Shown here: positions 1 through 5,706 of the stretch, one piece after another
Layout: every line of letters begins with the position of its first letter
Numbering within the stretch: the stretch's first letter is position 1
From: Candidatus Competibacteraceae bacterium
Lineage (GTDB): Bacteria > Pseudomonadota > Gammaproteobacteria > Competibacterales > Competibacteraceae
Assembly: GCA_012032855.1 (NCBI GenBank)
Contig: JAAUQA010000174.1
Span: 1 to 6,837 of the forward strand
DNA: 6,837 nt
Direction of reading: 5' to 3'
Translations under genes and position numbers: made by a program
The notes under the pieces: model-generated
The model's input: the letters and a program-made list of their open reading frames with translations, nothing else
What the model was told of the DNA's origin: nothing
Database searches by the model: none

Positions 1-1
1 T

Positions 2-553
2 CGCGACGATCTTACGACTTTCATTCCGAATTTCGTGCAGAACTGTGAGAATAAGCTGTATCGCACGCTGCACCTGAGAAACGAGGAAACGGCGTTAAGC
101 GTATCTATATCGAGCGGTGTTGCTGCCGTTCCGAGCAACTTCAAGGCGCTGAAATTCGCCTATGTGAGCCGAACCCCTGTATGCCTTTTGCAGTGGGTTC
201 CGTTAGAGGAACTGTACAGGGACTATCCGAACCGATCATACAGCGAGTACCCGAGCGTTATATCTCGGGAGGGGGCTAATTTCGTGTTCGGTCCTGTCTC
301 TGTTGATGGAACCCTTAACGGCGTGTACTACGCCAAGAAAGACCCGTTAAGGACGACTGATCCGTCGTGGTATGTGACCAATGCGCCTGATGTGTTGCTG
401 TACGGATCGTTGCTTGAATCTGCGCCGTTCATCCAGAACGATCAGCGACTTCAGGTATGGGCAGAATTATACAAGGATGCCGTCCAAACCCTTAAGGACG
501 AGGAAAAAGATTCTGCAGTAAGTAAGGGGCAATTGGTGCAGAGGGTGTCGTGA
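2..553 (+). CDS. Head-tail adaptor (connector) protein, 5' partial
   Basis: The frame is open from base 2 to the TGA at 551-553 and gives at least 183 residues; the true start lies left of the window. The GTG at 35 is an internal Val, because the family pattern already begins upstream of it (DDLTTFIPNFVQ). The layout is that of SU10-type phage adaptor proteins: an N-terminal 'tFI..ae.klyR.Lr.re.E..' helix, a beta-rich middle beginning VPSNFKALKFAYV, a 'VYYAKKDPL' strand, then the hallmark C-terminal helices 'WYVTNAPDVLLYGSLLESAPFI..DQRLQVW'. Adaptors form a ring under the portal and join head to tail. The gene overlaps the next one by 4 bases (GTGA). The frame is intact. I am confident of the family; the exact ring position in this virion is inference. 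Confidence 0.85.
   Translation, partial: RDDLTTFIPNFVQNCENKLYRTLHLRNEETALSVSISSGVAAVPSNFKALKFAYVSRTPVCLLQWVPLEELYRDYPNRSYSEYPSVISREGANFVFGPVSVDGTLNGVYYAKKDPLRTTDPSWYVTNAPDVLLYGSLLESAPFIQNDQRLQVWAELYKDAVQTLKDEEKDSAVSKGQLVQRVS
541..545 (+). promoter_or_regulatory. Ribosome binding site for the 550 gene
   Basis: GAGGG lies 4 bases before the GTG at 550, inside the end of the adaptor gene. It supports the GTG start, which overlaps the adaptor stop as GTGA. Confidence 0.6.
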
Positions 554-1017
554 GCGGGCTAAGAATTGATTTTCTGAACTGGCGACCAGACCAAGAGGTA
601 TTCGGCAATGACGGCCTGACTCAGGCGGATAATGTCATTCATGACGCCGAAGGCTGGAAGCCGGTGCATCTTGCCTCAAGCGGCTCGTTTGCAACGACCG
701 GCGGCCTTGCAGCATCGAATGCCACAGTGTTGTCACTGGTGGCTAAGCCCGTTGGCGCACAGGGCGATGTGTTTTGTGCGTGGCTTGCGAACCAGACCAC
801 GCCGACCTTGCATGTGGGTATAAATGGCGCGACAGAAACAACCTCTGCAACGGGTTATCCGCTGGCATTTGCCACGGCGGTTACGGGTGCCGAGATATGG
901 GCTTTTGATGTGTGCGAACTTAACGGTAAGGTCGTTTGGACGGTTGAGGCCAGGGCCCAAACATCATCCCCGGCGACGACAGTATCACTCGCCTTTGCCG
1001 GATATATGGATTACTGA
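550..1017 (+). CDS. Virion/tail protein with gp10-hub-like N-terminus
   Basis: This 155-residue protein starts with GTG, has a good ribosome site, and ends at the TGA at 1015-1017. Residues 1-40 (IDFLNWRPDQEVFGNDG, then DNVI, then GWKPV) match the opening strand of podovirus tail-hub/stabilisation proteins, which typically begin 'WrPD...y.n.g...a.Nvip...GY.Pl'. The rest is beta-rich and Ala/Thr/Gly-rich, with a segment near residues 112-130 (GAEIWAFDV, then GKVV) that resembles the 'RW.FaqFGd.ViA' part of the same family. No catalytic residues, signal peptide or membrane helix are seen. The stop overlaps the next start as TGATG. It could be a free-standing small tail protein, or the N-terminal third of one long hub protein continuing into 1017-2550: a single missing base before 1015 would join them. 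I cannot decide between these by eye. Confidence 0.7.
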   Translation: MSGLRIDFLNWRPDQEVFGNDGLTQADNVIHDAEGWKPVHLASSGSFATTGGLAASNATVLSLVAKPVGAQGDVFCAWLANQTTPTLHVGINGATETTSATGYPLAFATAVTGAEIWAFDVCELNGKVVWTVEARAQTSSPATTVSLAFAGYMDY

Positions 1018-2035
1018 TGCCTACAGCAATCCTGGTCCCGACAAGCCTTACAGATGCCAACGGGAACGTCGCATCGGTTCGTATACGAATGTTGACGAGA
1101 CCATAGCGGCGGCTGATGGATCGTTCCTTGAAACGGTGTCGCCAGTATTTAGTGGCTACGGCCCCGCTAACGGGTTTTCGTTTGCTCTATCGAACTTGCC
1201 GGCAGAGGCAACCTCAGTCAACACGGTGCAATTCCGTGTGTATGCGAAGGTGTCTGGCTCTGTTCCGGGTCAAATGGCTGGATCATGGTCCGTTGTGCTT
1301 GACGTTAGTGGCACTAACGCGCCATCGACCGTAGCCAACTGGACCGACTTCGATTCAACATCTCTTGATATCAAGGGCCAGTTATCACCGGCTTCAAGCT
1401 CAGCAACGATTGCGAATATCAATGGCTGGAGTGTCCGCTGCTACCAAGAGGACACCGAGTGGGGCACGCCGACCGGCACCATCAAGCTCGTTATTGATGC
1501 GATAGAAATTATTGTTGATTACAACGTAGCGCCGCCTGAGCAGCCGTCCAGTCCGCCTGCGGGCGGTGCGTACTCGGTCATTCCGACCACGGATACGGCA
1601 ATCTACGGCTTATGCATTGCCCGCGTGCGTGACTTTGCGGTCTTGGGCGGCATGAATACAGACAGGTACTCAATAAGGTGGTCGGATATCAACAACCCGT
1701 CGTCATGGAGCACGCCGAACACGGATGCCGCAAGGGCGGTTCAGGCTGGATCCCAGACCTTTCCGACGCGGTTCGGATTCGTGACGGCCATATCGTCAAA
1801 TGACTTCTATGGCTACGTGTTTCAGGAAAAGGCCATAACAAAGATGTCCTATGTTGGCGGCGATATTGTTTTTAACTTCGATATCTTCGAGGAAGATCGC
1901 GGTTGCATTCGTCAGGGGCGCATGGTGCAGGTTGATGACAAGGTGTTTTTTCAATCCAATCGGGGCTATCACATGCTGGAAAACGACCAGATCTTGGATA
2001 TCGGTTACGGCATCGTTGACGACAGTTTTAACTGA
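1017..2035 (+). CDS. Beta-sandwich module fused to tail-hub (gp10-like) protein, first part, frameshifted
   Basis: Starting at the ATG in the TGATG junction, the frame reads MPTAILVPTSLTDANGNVASV and then hits a stop at 1104-1106. The matching continuation (TNVDETIAAADGSFLE onward) is in the -1 frame from about 1079 to the TGA at 2033-2035. The first ~170 residues look like a phage structural beta-sandwich: 'vDE' near the start, 'LSNLPAEATSV..VQFRVYAKVSG' in the middle, and a closing 'IDAIEIIVDYNV'. A Pro-rich linker follows (PPEQPSSPP), then the central part of a P22 gp10-type hub: 'RVRDFAVLGG', 'YSIRWSDINNPSSW', 'YGYVFQEKAITKMSYVGG', 'FEEDRG', 'VFFQSNRGYHML'. Bases 824-1016 in the later frame are not coding. 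The hub C-terminus lies in 2035-2550. Repaired, the gene spans 1017-2550 and encodes about 511 residues. Confidence 0.75.
1077..1082 (+). other. Frameshift site 1 (apparent missing base)
   Basis: Before this point the protein runs in the frame starting at 1017; after it, in the -1 frame. One extra T in GGTTCG gives a smooth join (ASV-SYTNVDE). No X XXY YYZ slippery heptamer is present, so a missing base is more likely than programmed slippage. Confidence 0.7.
2030..2035 (+). other. Frameshift site 2 (apparent missing base)
   Basis: The hub family runs through 'IGYGIVDDSFN' into the stop at 2033-2035, and the family continues in the -1 frame (MAKQSNIV.NPARGLIFF). One extra C (AAC CTG ATG) restores a single frame. 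The ATG at 2035 lacks any purine-rich ribosome site upstream, which argues against it being a real start. Confidence 0.65.
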
Positions 2036-2550
2036 TGGCCAAGCAAAGCAACATTGTATCGAATCCGGCGCGCGGGCTTATTTTCTTTGAGGGCGAGGAT
2101 CTTTGCTATAACTACAAAACAAGGCAATGGTCCAGAATTCCCGCGTATGACGGATATGGTATGTATTCGGTAAACGATCACGACAAGGACATTGGGCTTG
2201 TTGTGTATTCGAGTGGCTCCGTTGATCTGCAGGATCAGTCACTGTCAGACGTTGCCCAAACGGCGTGTCTTGCGACAGGAACGACCGATCTTTCGCCCGG
2301 AGGCAGGTCTGTTGTGACCGGAATACGCCCGCTGTATTCGGGTGACGGAACGGTAGTGGTCAGGGCCGGAACTCAGGTCAGGGTATCAAATTCTATTACC
2401 TGGTCGGCCACTGTGTCTCCAAACTCCCGCACTGGTTACGCGAACTTGCGTAGGGAGGGCCGTTATCACGCAGCGCTGGTAGAGGTTACTGGCGGGTTCG
2501 ACACAATCATCGGTGCTGATATCGAATTCTCTGAGGCTGGCTATGTCTGA
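2035..2550 (+). CDS. Tail-hub (gp10-like) protein, C-terminal part
   Basis: These 171 residues are the C-terminal portion of the gp10-type hub begun upstream. They include 'YNYKTRQWSRI' (the 'l.Ynw...rWs.i' blade strand), 'SVVTGIRPLYSGDGTVVVRAGTQ' (the 'v..irPl.dg...v.vgsR' strand), and the terminal 'REGRYHAALVEVTGGFDTIIGADIEF', which parallels the 'GRyhr.rv.v.g.f....GvdV' end of the family. P22 gp10 is a hub that closes the portal vertex after packaging and to which the tail machine attaches. The ATG at 2035 overlaps the preceding stop as TGATG but has no ribosome site, so I regard this as a piece of the 1017-2550 gene cut off by a missing base. If the split were real, the two halves would have to assemble from coupled translation. 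The 3' end overlaps the next gene by 8 bases. Confidence 0.75.
   Translation: MAKQSNIVSNPARGLIFFEGEDLCYNYKTRQWSRIPAYDGYGMYSVNDHDKDIGLVVYSSGSVDLQDQSLSDVAQTACLATGTTDLSPGGRSVVTGIRPLYSGDGTVVVRAGTQVRVSNSITWSATVSPNSRTGYANLRREGRYHAALVEVTGGFDTIIGADIEFSEAGYV
2533..2536 (+). promoter_or_regulatory. Ribosome binding site fixing the 2543 start
   Basis: GAGG lies 6 bases before the ATG at 2543. An upstream in-frame ATG at 2513 has no such site and would add 10 residues lying wholly inside the hub gene, so 2543 is preferred. Confidence 0.65.
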
Positions 2551-2929
2551 GCTGGTGTGCTTTACCAGCGACCAGATACGCGCAGTATGGCCAGAGGTTT
2601 CCCCGCATTTACAGCGGGGTCTTGATCGTGGCTCTAACTACACGCTCAGGGATATTTACAAAGGACTGAGGCGGCAAAAAATGCAGCTATGGACATCGCG
2701 CAATGATGTGATCGAGGCGGCCCTCGTTACGTCATTGCAGGATGGCTATTGCCTGTTGTTATGCGCTGGCGGGTCCAATGCCGATGAGTGGGTACATTGG
2801 CTTCCAGTCATAGAGCGGTGGGCAAAAGAGCATGGGTTTAATGAGATGCGCCTTTACGGGCGTATTGGATGGCTTAGAAAGCTGAAGGGCTTTAGGGCCG
2901 TTTACACTAAAATGGTGAAACAGTTATGA
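2543..2929 (+). CDS. GNAT-like acetyltransferase-fold phage protein
   Basis: With the start at the ATG at 2543 the product has 128 residues. The pattern is that of the small acyltransferase-like proteins found beside tail genes in many podoviruses: N-terminal 'F...qI..vWP.v.p.L.rgl.r', 'YTLRDIYKGLRRQKMQLW' (helix then strand), 'VIEAALVTSL', 'LLLCAGG', 'WVHWLPVIERWAKEHGFNEMRLYGRIGWLRKL', and the closing 'GF..vYT.M.K.L'. The 'W...lpvie.wA...Gc..m.l.GR.GW.r.L...Gf' stretch corresponds to GNAT helix alpha3/strand beta5 and the C-terminal strand. The acetyl-CoA loop (Q/RxxGxG/A) is not clearly present, so catalysis is uncertain. The substrate is unknown; a virion- or host-modifying role is inference. 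The gene overlaps the hub gene by 8 bases and the HNH relic by 4 (ATGA). The frame is intact. Confidence 0.7.
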   Translation: MSELVCFTSDQIRAVWPEVSPHLQRGLDRGSNYTLRDIYKGLRRQKMQLWTSRNDVIEAALVTSLQDGYCLLLCAGGSNADEWVHWLPVIERWAKEHGFNEMRLYGRIGWLRKLKGFRAVYTKMVKQL

Positions 2930-3030
2930 AAAGATTCTGGAATAAGGTTGATAAATCCGGTTCTTGTTGGAATTGGACCGCCTCTTCTTTTATAAAAACT
3001 GGGCGCTATTGGGCGTCAGTGGGGTATTAG
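2926..3030 (+). pseudogene. HNH homing endonuclease relic (N-terminal fragment)
   Basis: The ATG at 2926 overlaps the previous stop as ATGA and opens a 34-residue frame ending at the TAG at 3028-3030. Its start, MKRFWNKVDKSGSCWNWTAS, matches the conserved N-terminus of phage HNH endonucleases ('RFW.KVdKsg.CW.WtG....GYGrf'). Those proteins usually have well over 100 residues, with the His-Asn-His catalytic core downstream. Here everything after 'GRYWASVGY' is gone and the next gene starts two bases after the stop. The stretch 2930-3000 is visibly AT-richer than its neighbours, as expected of a transferred mobile gene. It is most likely the stump left by deletion of a free-standing homing endonuclease gene inserted between two virion genes. 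The fragment cannot be catalytic. Translation of the short peptide is possible but unproven. Confidence 0.65.
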
Positions 3031-3032
3031 AC

Positions 3033-3434
3033 ATGTCGCGCGGACCAAAGAACGTCAAGACGACGACAACGCAATCACCGCCCGGATTTTTGCTCGGGCC
3101 TATGCAGGCCGCTGCGAGCGGGGCATTGGATCAGTTCAACTCGGGCGGTGGCATCAATCCGTTCAATTCGCTTGACATGCAGTTTGATCGTGCGGCGGAC
3201 TTGACTCAGACCCGGTTGGCGAGCGAGTTTGCCGGGGCTGGCAGAAATCAGGTCGCAGCCCTTCCGGCGCGTTCCGATGAATTACAGACCCTTGCATCAA
3301 ACATCTACAATCCATCCAACCTGCTGCAGTTTGATCCGTTGAACCAGCTGATAAGCCGTATCTCCGGCCTCGCTCCTGGGGCAGGTGGTACAACTCAATC
3401 CAAGCAACCAGTATTCAGATCGGGGATATTCTAA
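3033..3434 (+). CDS. Small virion-associated protein (putative), podovirus type
   Basis: The start is taken at the ATG at 3033, giving 133 residues; GGGG at 3021-3024 lies 8 bases upstream. A longer frame from 2964 would run across the HNH relic and is not believed. The N-terminus is basic and Thr-rich (GPKNVKTTTTQSPPGFLLGP), then come predicted helices (MQAAASGALDQF; RAADLTQTRLASEFAGAGRNQ), an 'NPSNLLQFDPLNQLI' segment and a Gly/Gln-rich tail. Similar short proteins opening with 'K..Ttt....p.....gp...a...A' sit between the hub gene and the ejection genes in podovirus late operons and are probably virion components. I cannot name a function. No signal peptide or transmembrane helix is seen. 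The stop overlaps the next start by 1 base (TAATG). Confidence 0.65.
   Translation: MSRGPKNVKTTTTQSPPGFLLGPMQAAASGALDQFNSGGGINPFNSLDMQFDRAADLTQTRLASEFAGAGRNQVAALPARSDELQTLASNIYNPSNLLQFDPLNQLISRISGLAPGAGGTTQSKQPVFRSGIF
3422..3426 (+). promoter_or_regulatory. Ribosome binding site for the 3434 gene
   Basis: GGGGA lies 7 bases before the ATG at 3434, which overlaps the upstream stop as TAATG. It supports this start. Confidence 0.5.
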
Positions 3435-3931
3435 TGGGATTCGATCCAATGACAATGGCGGCCATGGCCACCACCGCATCAACACTTACGGGTTCCGGTA
3501 CGCCCCCAACTGTCGTACCTGCACAGCCCTTTATTCCCACTCCTGGCGGTGGTTTTGGTGGTGGGCGTACCGGGATGCCATCAGGCACAGTAAGCACGCC
3601 ACAGGCCAGCGGCCTACTTGCCAGCGGTTTGGGTGCTGTTTCGGGATCGCGCGTTGACGAAACCAAGCAGCAACTCGCCGAAATGGGGCCACCGGAGCCT
3701 CCGAGGGAACAGCCCGGCCCCCCGGCACCTCCCGGCTCTACGGTCCAGAACGGCAGCACAACCTTGCCGAAAAAGGGCTTTTTCGATCAACTGACGGACA
3801 ATGTTGCGGGCGGATTTACGCCCGGCAATCTGGGAACTCTGGGTCTTTTGGGTCGCGTAACAAACCGCGACATACTCCCTTACGGCCTGTTGGCTCAGGC
3901 CCTGTTCAAGACGCTGAAAAACCGTGGCTAA
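3434..3931 (+). CDS. Gly/Pro-rich virion or ejection-type protein (hypothetical)
   Basis: This 165-residue protein is intact. It has a short Met/Ala/Thr helix at the N-terminus (FDPMTMAAMATTAST), a long low-complexity region of Gly and Pro (GGGFGGGRTG near residues 38-47; PPEPPREQPGPPAPP near 85-99), and a C-terminal third with two amphipathic to hydrophobic stretches (FDQLTDNVAGGF; ILPYGLLAQALFKTL). The composition recalls small internal virion proteins that are cleaved or ejected with DNA, such as P22 gp7 in role. That comparison rests on position and composition only, not on sequence match. The gene sits between a small virion gene and the two large ejection-type genes, with a 1-base overlap upstream and an 8-base overlap downstream. 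I do not recognise a named family. Confidence 0.65.
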   Translation: MGFDPMTMAAMATTASTLTGSGTPPTVVPAQPFIPTPGGGFGGGRTGMPSGTVSTPQASGLLASGLGAVSGSRVDETKQQLAEMGPPEPPREQPGPPAPPGSTVQNGSTTLPKKGFFDQLTDNVAGGFTPGNLGTLGLLGRVTNRDILPYGLLAQALFKTLKNRG

Positions 3932-4742
3932 TCTTCTCGAACAAATCCTGATGCCGACCAGCGCGCCCAGTGGTGGTGGGCTGCTTGACAGCCCGTTCTT
4001 TATGAACCTTCTGGCTCAGTCGGGATACTCAACCACGCCGCAATCATCCATAGGTGCTGTTGGCCAAGCTGCTCTCGCGACAAGACAGCAGCAGCAGCAG
4101 GAGTCGCTTAACGACTTCAAGAATAGGCTTATCGAAACCGAGATAAAGCTCAACGAAGAGCGCCTAAAGAACCCATACGCGAATCAGGCAAAGCCGCCAG
4201 CGTCGATTGCTGAATACCAGCTATACGTGGAGCAGACGTTAGCCGCTGGCCAGCAACCAATGTCGTTCGAGGCTTACAAGACTCGATTCGGTGGCAGTCA
4301 GTTTATCACTTTATCAGACGGTACTGTCGTGCAGGCTCCGCGGTCGTTTGGTGGACAAACTCCGCAAGAGGTTGTCAGCCCAGAGCAAGCAGCGGATGCA
4401 GCAACCCGCCAAGCCCAGACGAAAGCACGGCAAACACTGCCGACCGACCTTGCATCTCTGGATAGCACGATTAATACCGCAGACCAGACAATATCCAAGA
4501 TTCGTGATGTGTTGCCCCTGGTCAAGTCGTCAACAGTGGGCATTGAGTCAGCCGTCAGGAGCGACCTGCCGGGATTCTTGGGCGGCGAGCCAAGGCAATT
4601 AGCGCAGGCAGTTAAGAGCCTTCAGGCTAACTTCGGCTTCGATACGCTGCAAAAATGCGATCAGCGTCTAAGTCGGGTGGCGCTCTTGGGCAGGTCTCCG
4701 AAAGAGAGCTTGATCTTCTCATCAATGCATTGCGATCGATAG
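3924..4742 (+). CDS. Ejection-type protein, N-terminal piece as literally encoded
   Basis: This is what the sequence literally encodes from the GTG at 3924: 272 residues. The first ~243 are real protein; those after 'GFDTLQK' (from about 4653) are out-of-frame sequence running to a chance stop. The GTG has no clear ribosome site and probably depends on coupling to the 3434 gene, whose stop it overlaps. Confidence 0.5.
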   Translation: MANLLEQILMPTSAPSGGGLLDSPFFMNLLAQSGYSTTPQSSIGAVGQAALATRQQQQQESLNDFKNRLIETEIKLNEERLKNPYANQAKPPASIAEYQLYVEQTLAAGQQPMSFEAYKTRFGGSQFITLSDGTVVQAPRSFGGQTPQEVVSPEQAADAATRQAQTKARQTLPTDLASLDSTINTADQTISKIRDVLPLVKSSTVGIESAVRSDLPGFLGGEPRQLAQAVKSLQANFGFDTLQKCDQRLSRVALLGRSPKESLIFSSMHCDR

Positions 4743-4927
4743 ACCTGAAGGGCGACGTTGATGTGTTGCGCACAAACATGAATGCCGTAATCCAGCATTA
4801 CGAAAACTACAAGCGCGAGATCGGAGTTATGAAAAACGCCATGCGAGAACAAGCTGGTGTCGATCCTGTGGCGGATACTCCGTCCCAGAGGCGCCGCTAT
4901 AACCCACAAACCGGGAAGATTGAGTAG
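3924..4927 (+). CDS. Internal virion / DNA ejection-type protein, one frameshift
   Basis: Read as one gene from the GTG at 3924 to the TAG at 4925-4927 with one base restored near 4651-4655, it encodes about 334 residues. The N-terminus is Leu- and Met-rich (MANLLEQILMP). A helix near residues 54-83 carries five Gln then a charged repeat (FKNRLIETEIKLNEERLKNPY), likely a coiled coil. Next come Ala/Gln/Thr-rich helices (EQAADAATRQAQTKAR), the conserved block 'LQANFGFDTLQK|MRSASKSGGALGQVSERELDLL', and a C-terminus ending 'RRYNPQTGKIE'. The 'lGf..L..mR..S.tGGaLGqVs..El..L' block is common to a family of phage virion proteins next to ejection genes. A role inside the capsid or at DNA entry is inference from position. 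There is an 8-base overlap upstream and a 1-base overlap (TAGTG) downstream. Confidence 0.75.
4086..4100 (+). repeat. (CAG)5 trinucleotide run
   Basis: Five perfect CAG units encode residues Gln55-Gln59 at the start of the predicted coiled-coil helix of the 3924 gene. It is short, in frame, and possibly variable in copy number between relatives. Confidence 0.8.
4650..4656 (+). other. Frameshift site 3 in an A5 run
   Basis: CTG CAA AAA TGC becomes CTG CAA AAA ATG CGA if the five-A run at 4651-4655 is really six. That joins 'FDTLQK' to 'MRSASKSGGALGQVS'. The same result would follow from -1 slippage on A AAA, but there is no full X XXY YYZ heptamer in the reading frame. Confidence 0.75.
4655..4927 (+). 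CDS. Ejection-type protein, C-terminal piece (frameshifted)
   Basis: The 90 residues from the ATG at 4655 continue the preceding protein: the family block GGALGQVSERELDLL, then a long helix (HYENYKREIGVMKNAMREQAG) and a basic tail. The ATG is an internal Met; there is no ribosome site before it. It should be merged with the 3924 gene. Confidence 0.6.
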   Translation: MRSASKSGGALGQVSERELDLLINALRSIDLKGDVDVLRTNMNAVIQHYENYKREIGVMKNAMREQAGVDPVADTPSQRRRYNPQTGKIE

Positions 4928-5706
4928 TGGCGGACTTTCAGGAAATAGAAGTCAACGGCGAGATCATCGAATTTCCGGCCAGCATGTCCGATGCCGAGAT
5001 TCAATCCGTATTGGCAAAACAATTTCCAGCGCCTGAAAAAACTGGCGACCTGTCCGGCACGATTTACGGCGGCATCCCGGCACTGTTGGAAGCACTAAAG
5101 CGCGGCCCGTCAACGCTTGCCGGTGTTGGAGAGCTTGGCGCACAGTTAGGAACCAGCGCGTTGGCACAGCCGGTCGCTGGTGTTGAGGCGGTTGGTTCTG
5201 GTGTTGCCGGTGGCGTTTCCGAAGGTCCGAAGGGGTTTGGCGGATTTCCCGGTGTGCCATCGTTCCCGATTTTTGATCTGTTCAACAATGACAGGGCGGC
5301 GTCGGCACTCGGTAATCGACTTGACGCTATGACCTTCCAGCCCAGAACAGAGGTTGGTCAGGACATATCCCGCAGGGTGGGTGGCGCATTCGGCAATCTC
5401 GACCTTGCGCTGGACGATATAGCACTAGGCGCTACAGGCGGAAGCCCGGGGGCGCTGCCTTGGCAAAGACGATTGCGCTTGGTGTGCCGGAAATACTCGG
5501 GCTTAAGGGTGCCGCAAGCCTGTCAAGGGGCGGCAGTAATCTTGCTCGCTTGGATGCGCCGAGTACGCCTCGGCAGTTGCCAGATATGCCAGCGCCACAA
5601 AGCACCCCGGAGTTGTTTCTGCGAGCCGCCAAGCATTCAGGCGCGTCCGCGAAAATGCCGGTGTTGTCAGCGACAGCAAGCTTCAGCAGCTGCGGGGATC
5701 CATTGA
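4927..5706 (+). CDS. Ejection-type protein, N-terminal piece as literally encoded
   Basis: This is the literal frame from the GTG at 4927: 259 residues, of which about 175 are real. After the G5 run at 5448-5452 the translation turns Arg/Cys-rich (LPWQRRLRLVCRKY and onward), unlike the gene and typical of a wrong frame. Confidence 0.5.
   Translation: MADFQEIEVNGEIIEFPASMSDAEIQSVLAKQFPAPEKTGDLSGTIYGGIPALLEALKRGPSTLAGVGELGAQLGTSALAQPVAGVEAVGSGVAGGVSEGPKGFGGFPGVPSFPIFDLFNNDRAASALGNRLDAMTFQPRTEVGQDISRRVGGAFGNLDLALDDIALGATGGSPGALPWQRRLRLVCRKYSGLRVPQACQGAAVILLAWMRRVRLGSCQICQRHKAPRSCFCEPPSIQARPRKCRCCQRQQASAAAGIH

Noticed and set aside
824..1078. Upstream part of the long frame 824-2035 as coding
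   Set aside because: It is Arg/His/Pro-rich and lies in the wrong frame inside the 550-1017 gene; the family-like protein in this frame starts only at about 1079, joined to the ATG at 1017 by a frameshift.
2035..2037. ATG at 2035 as a true start of a separate protein
   Set aside because: There is no ribosome site, and both sides are contiguous parts of one tail-hub family.
2964..3032. N-terminal extension of the 3033 gene starting at 2964
   Set aside because: It crosses the HNH relic in another frame, uses a rare start, has no ribosome site and adds residues unlike the family.
3461..3470. Perfect palindrome GGCCATGGCC
   Set aside because: It sits in Ala/Met codons of the 3434 gene; a 10-base palindrome of common codons is not evidence of an operator.
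3415..3759. 114-residue minus-strand frame rich in Gly/Pro
   Set aside because: It mirrors the Gly/Pro codons of the plus-strand 3434 gene; a typical antisense shadow.
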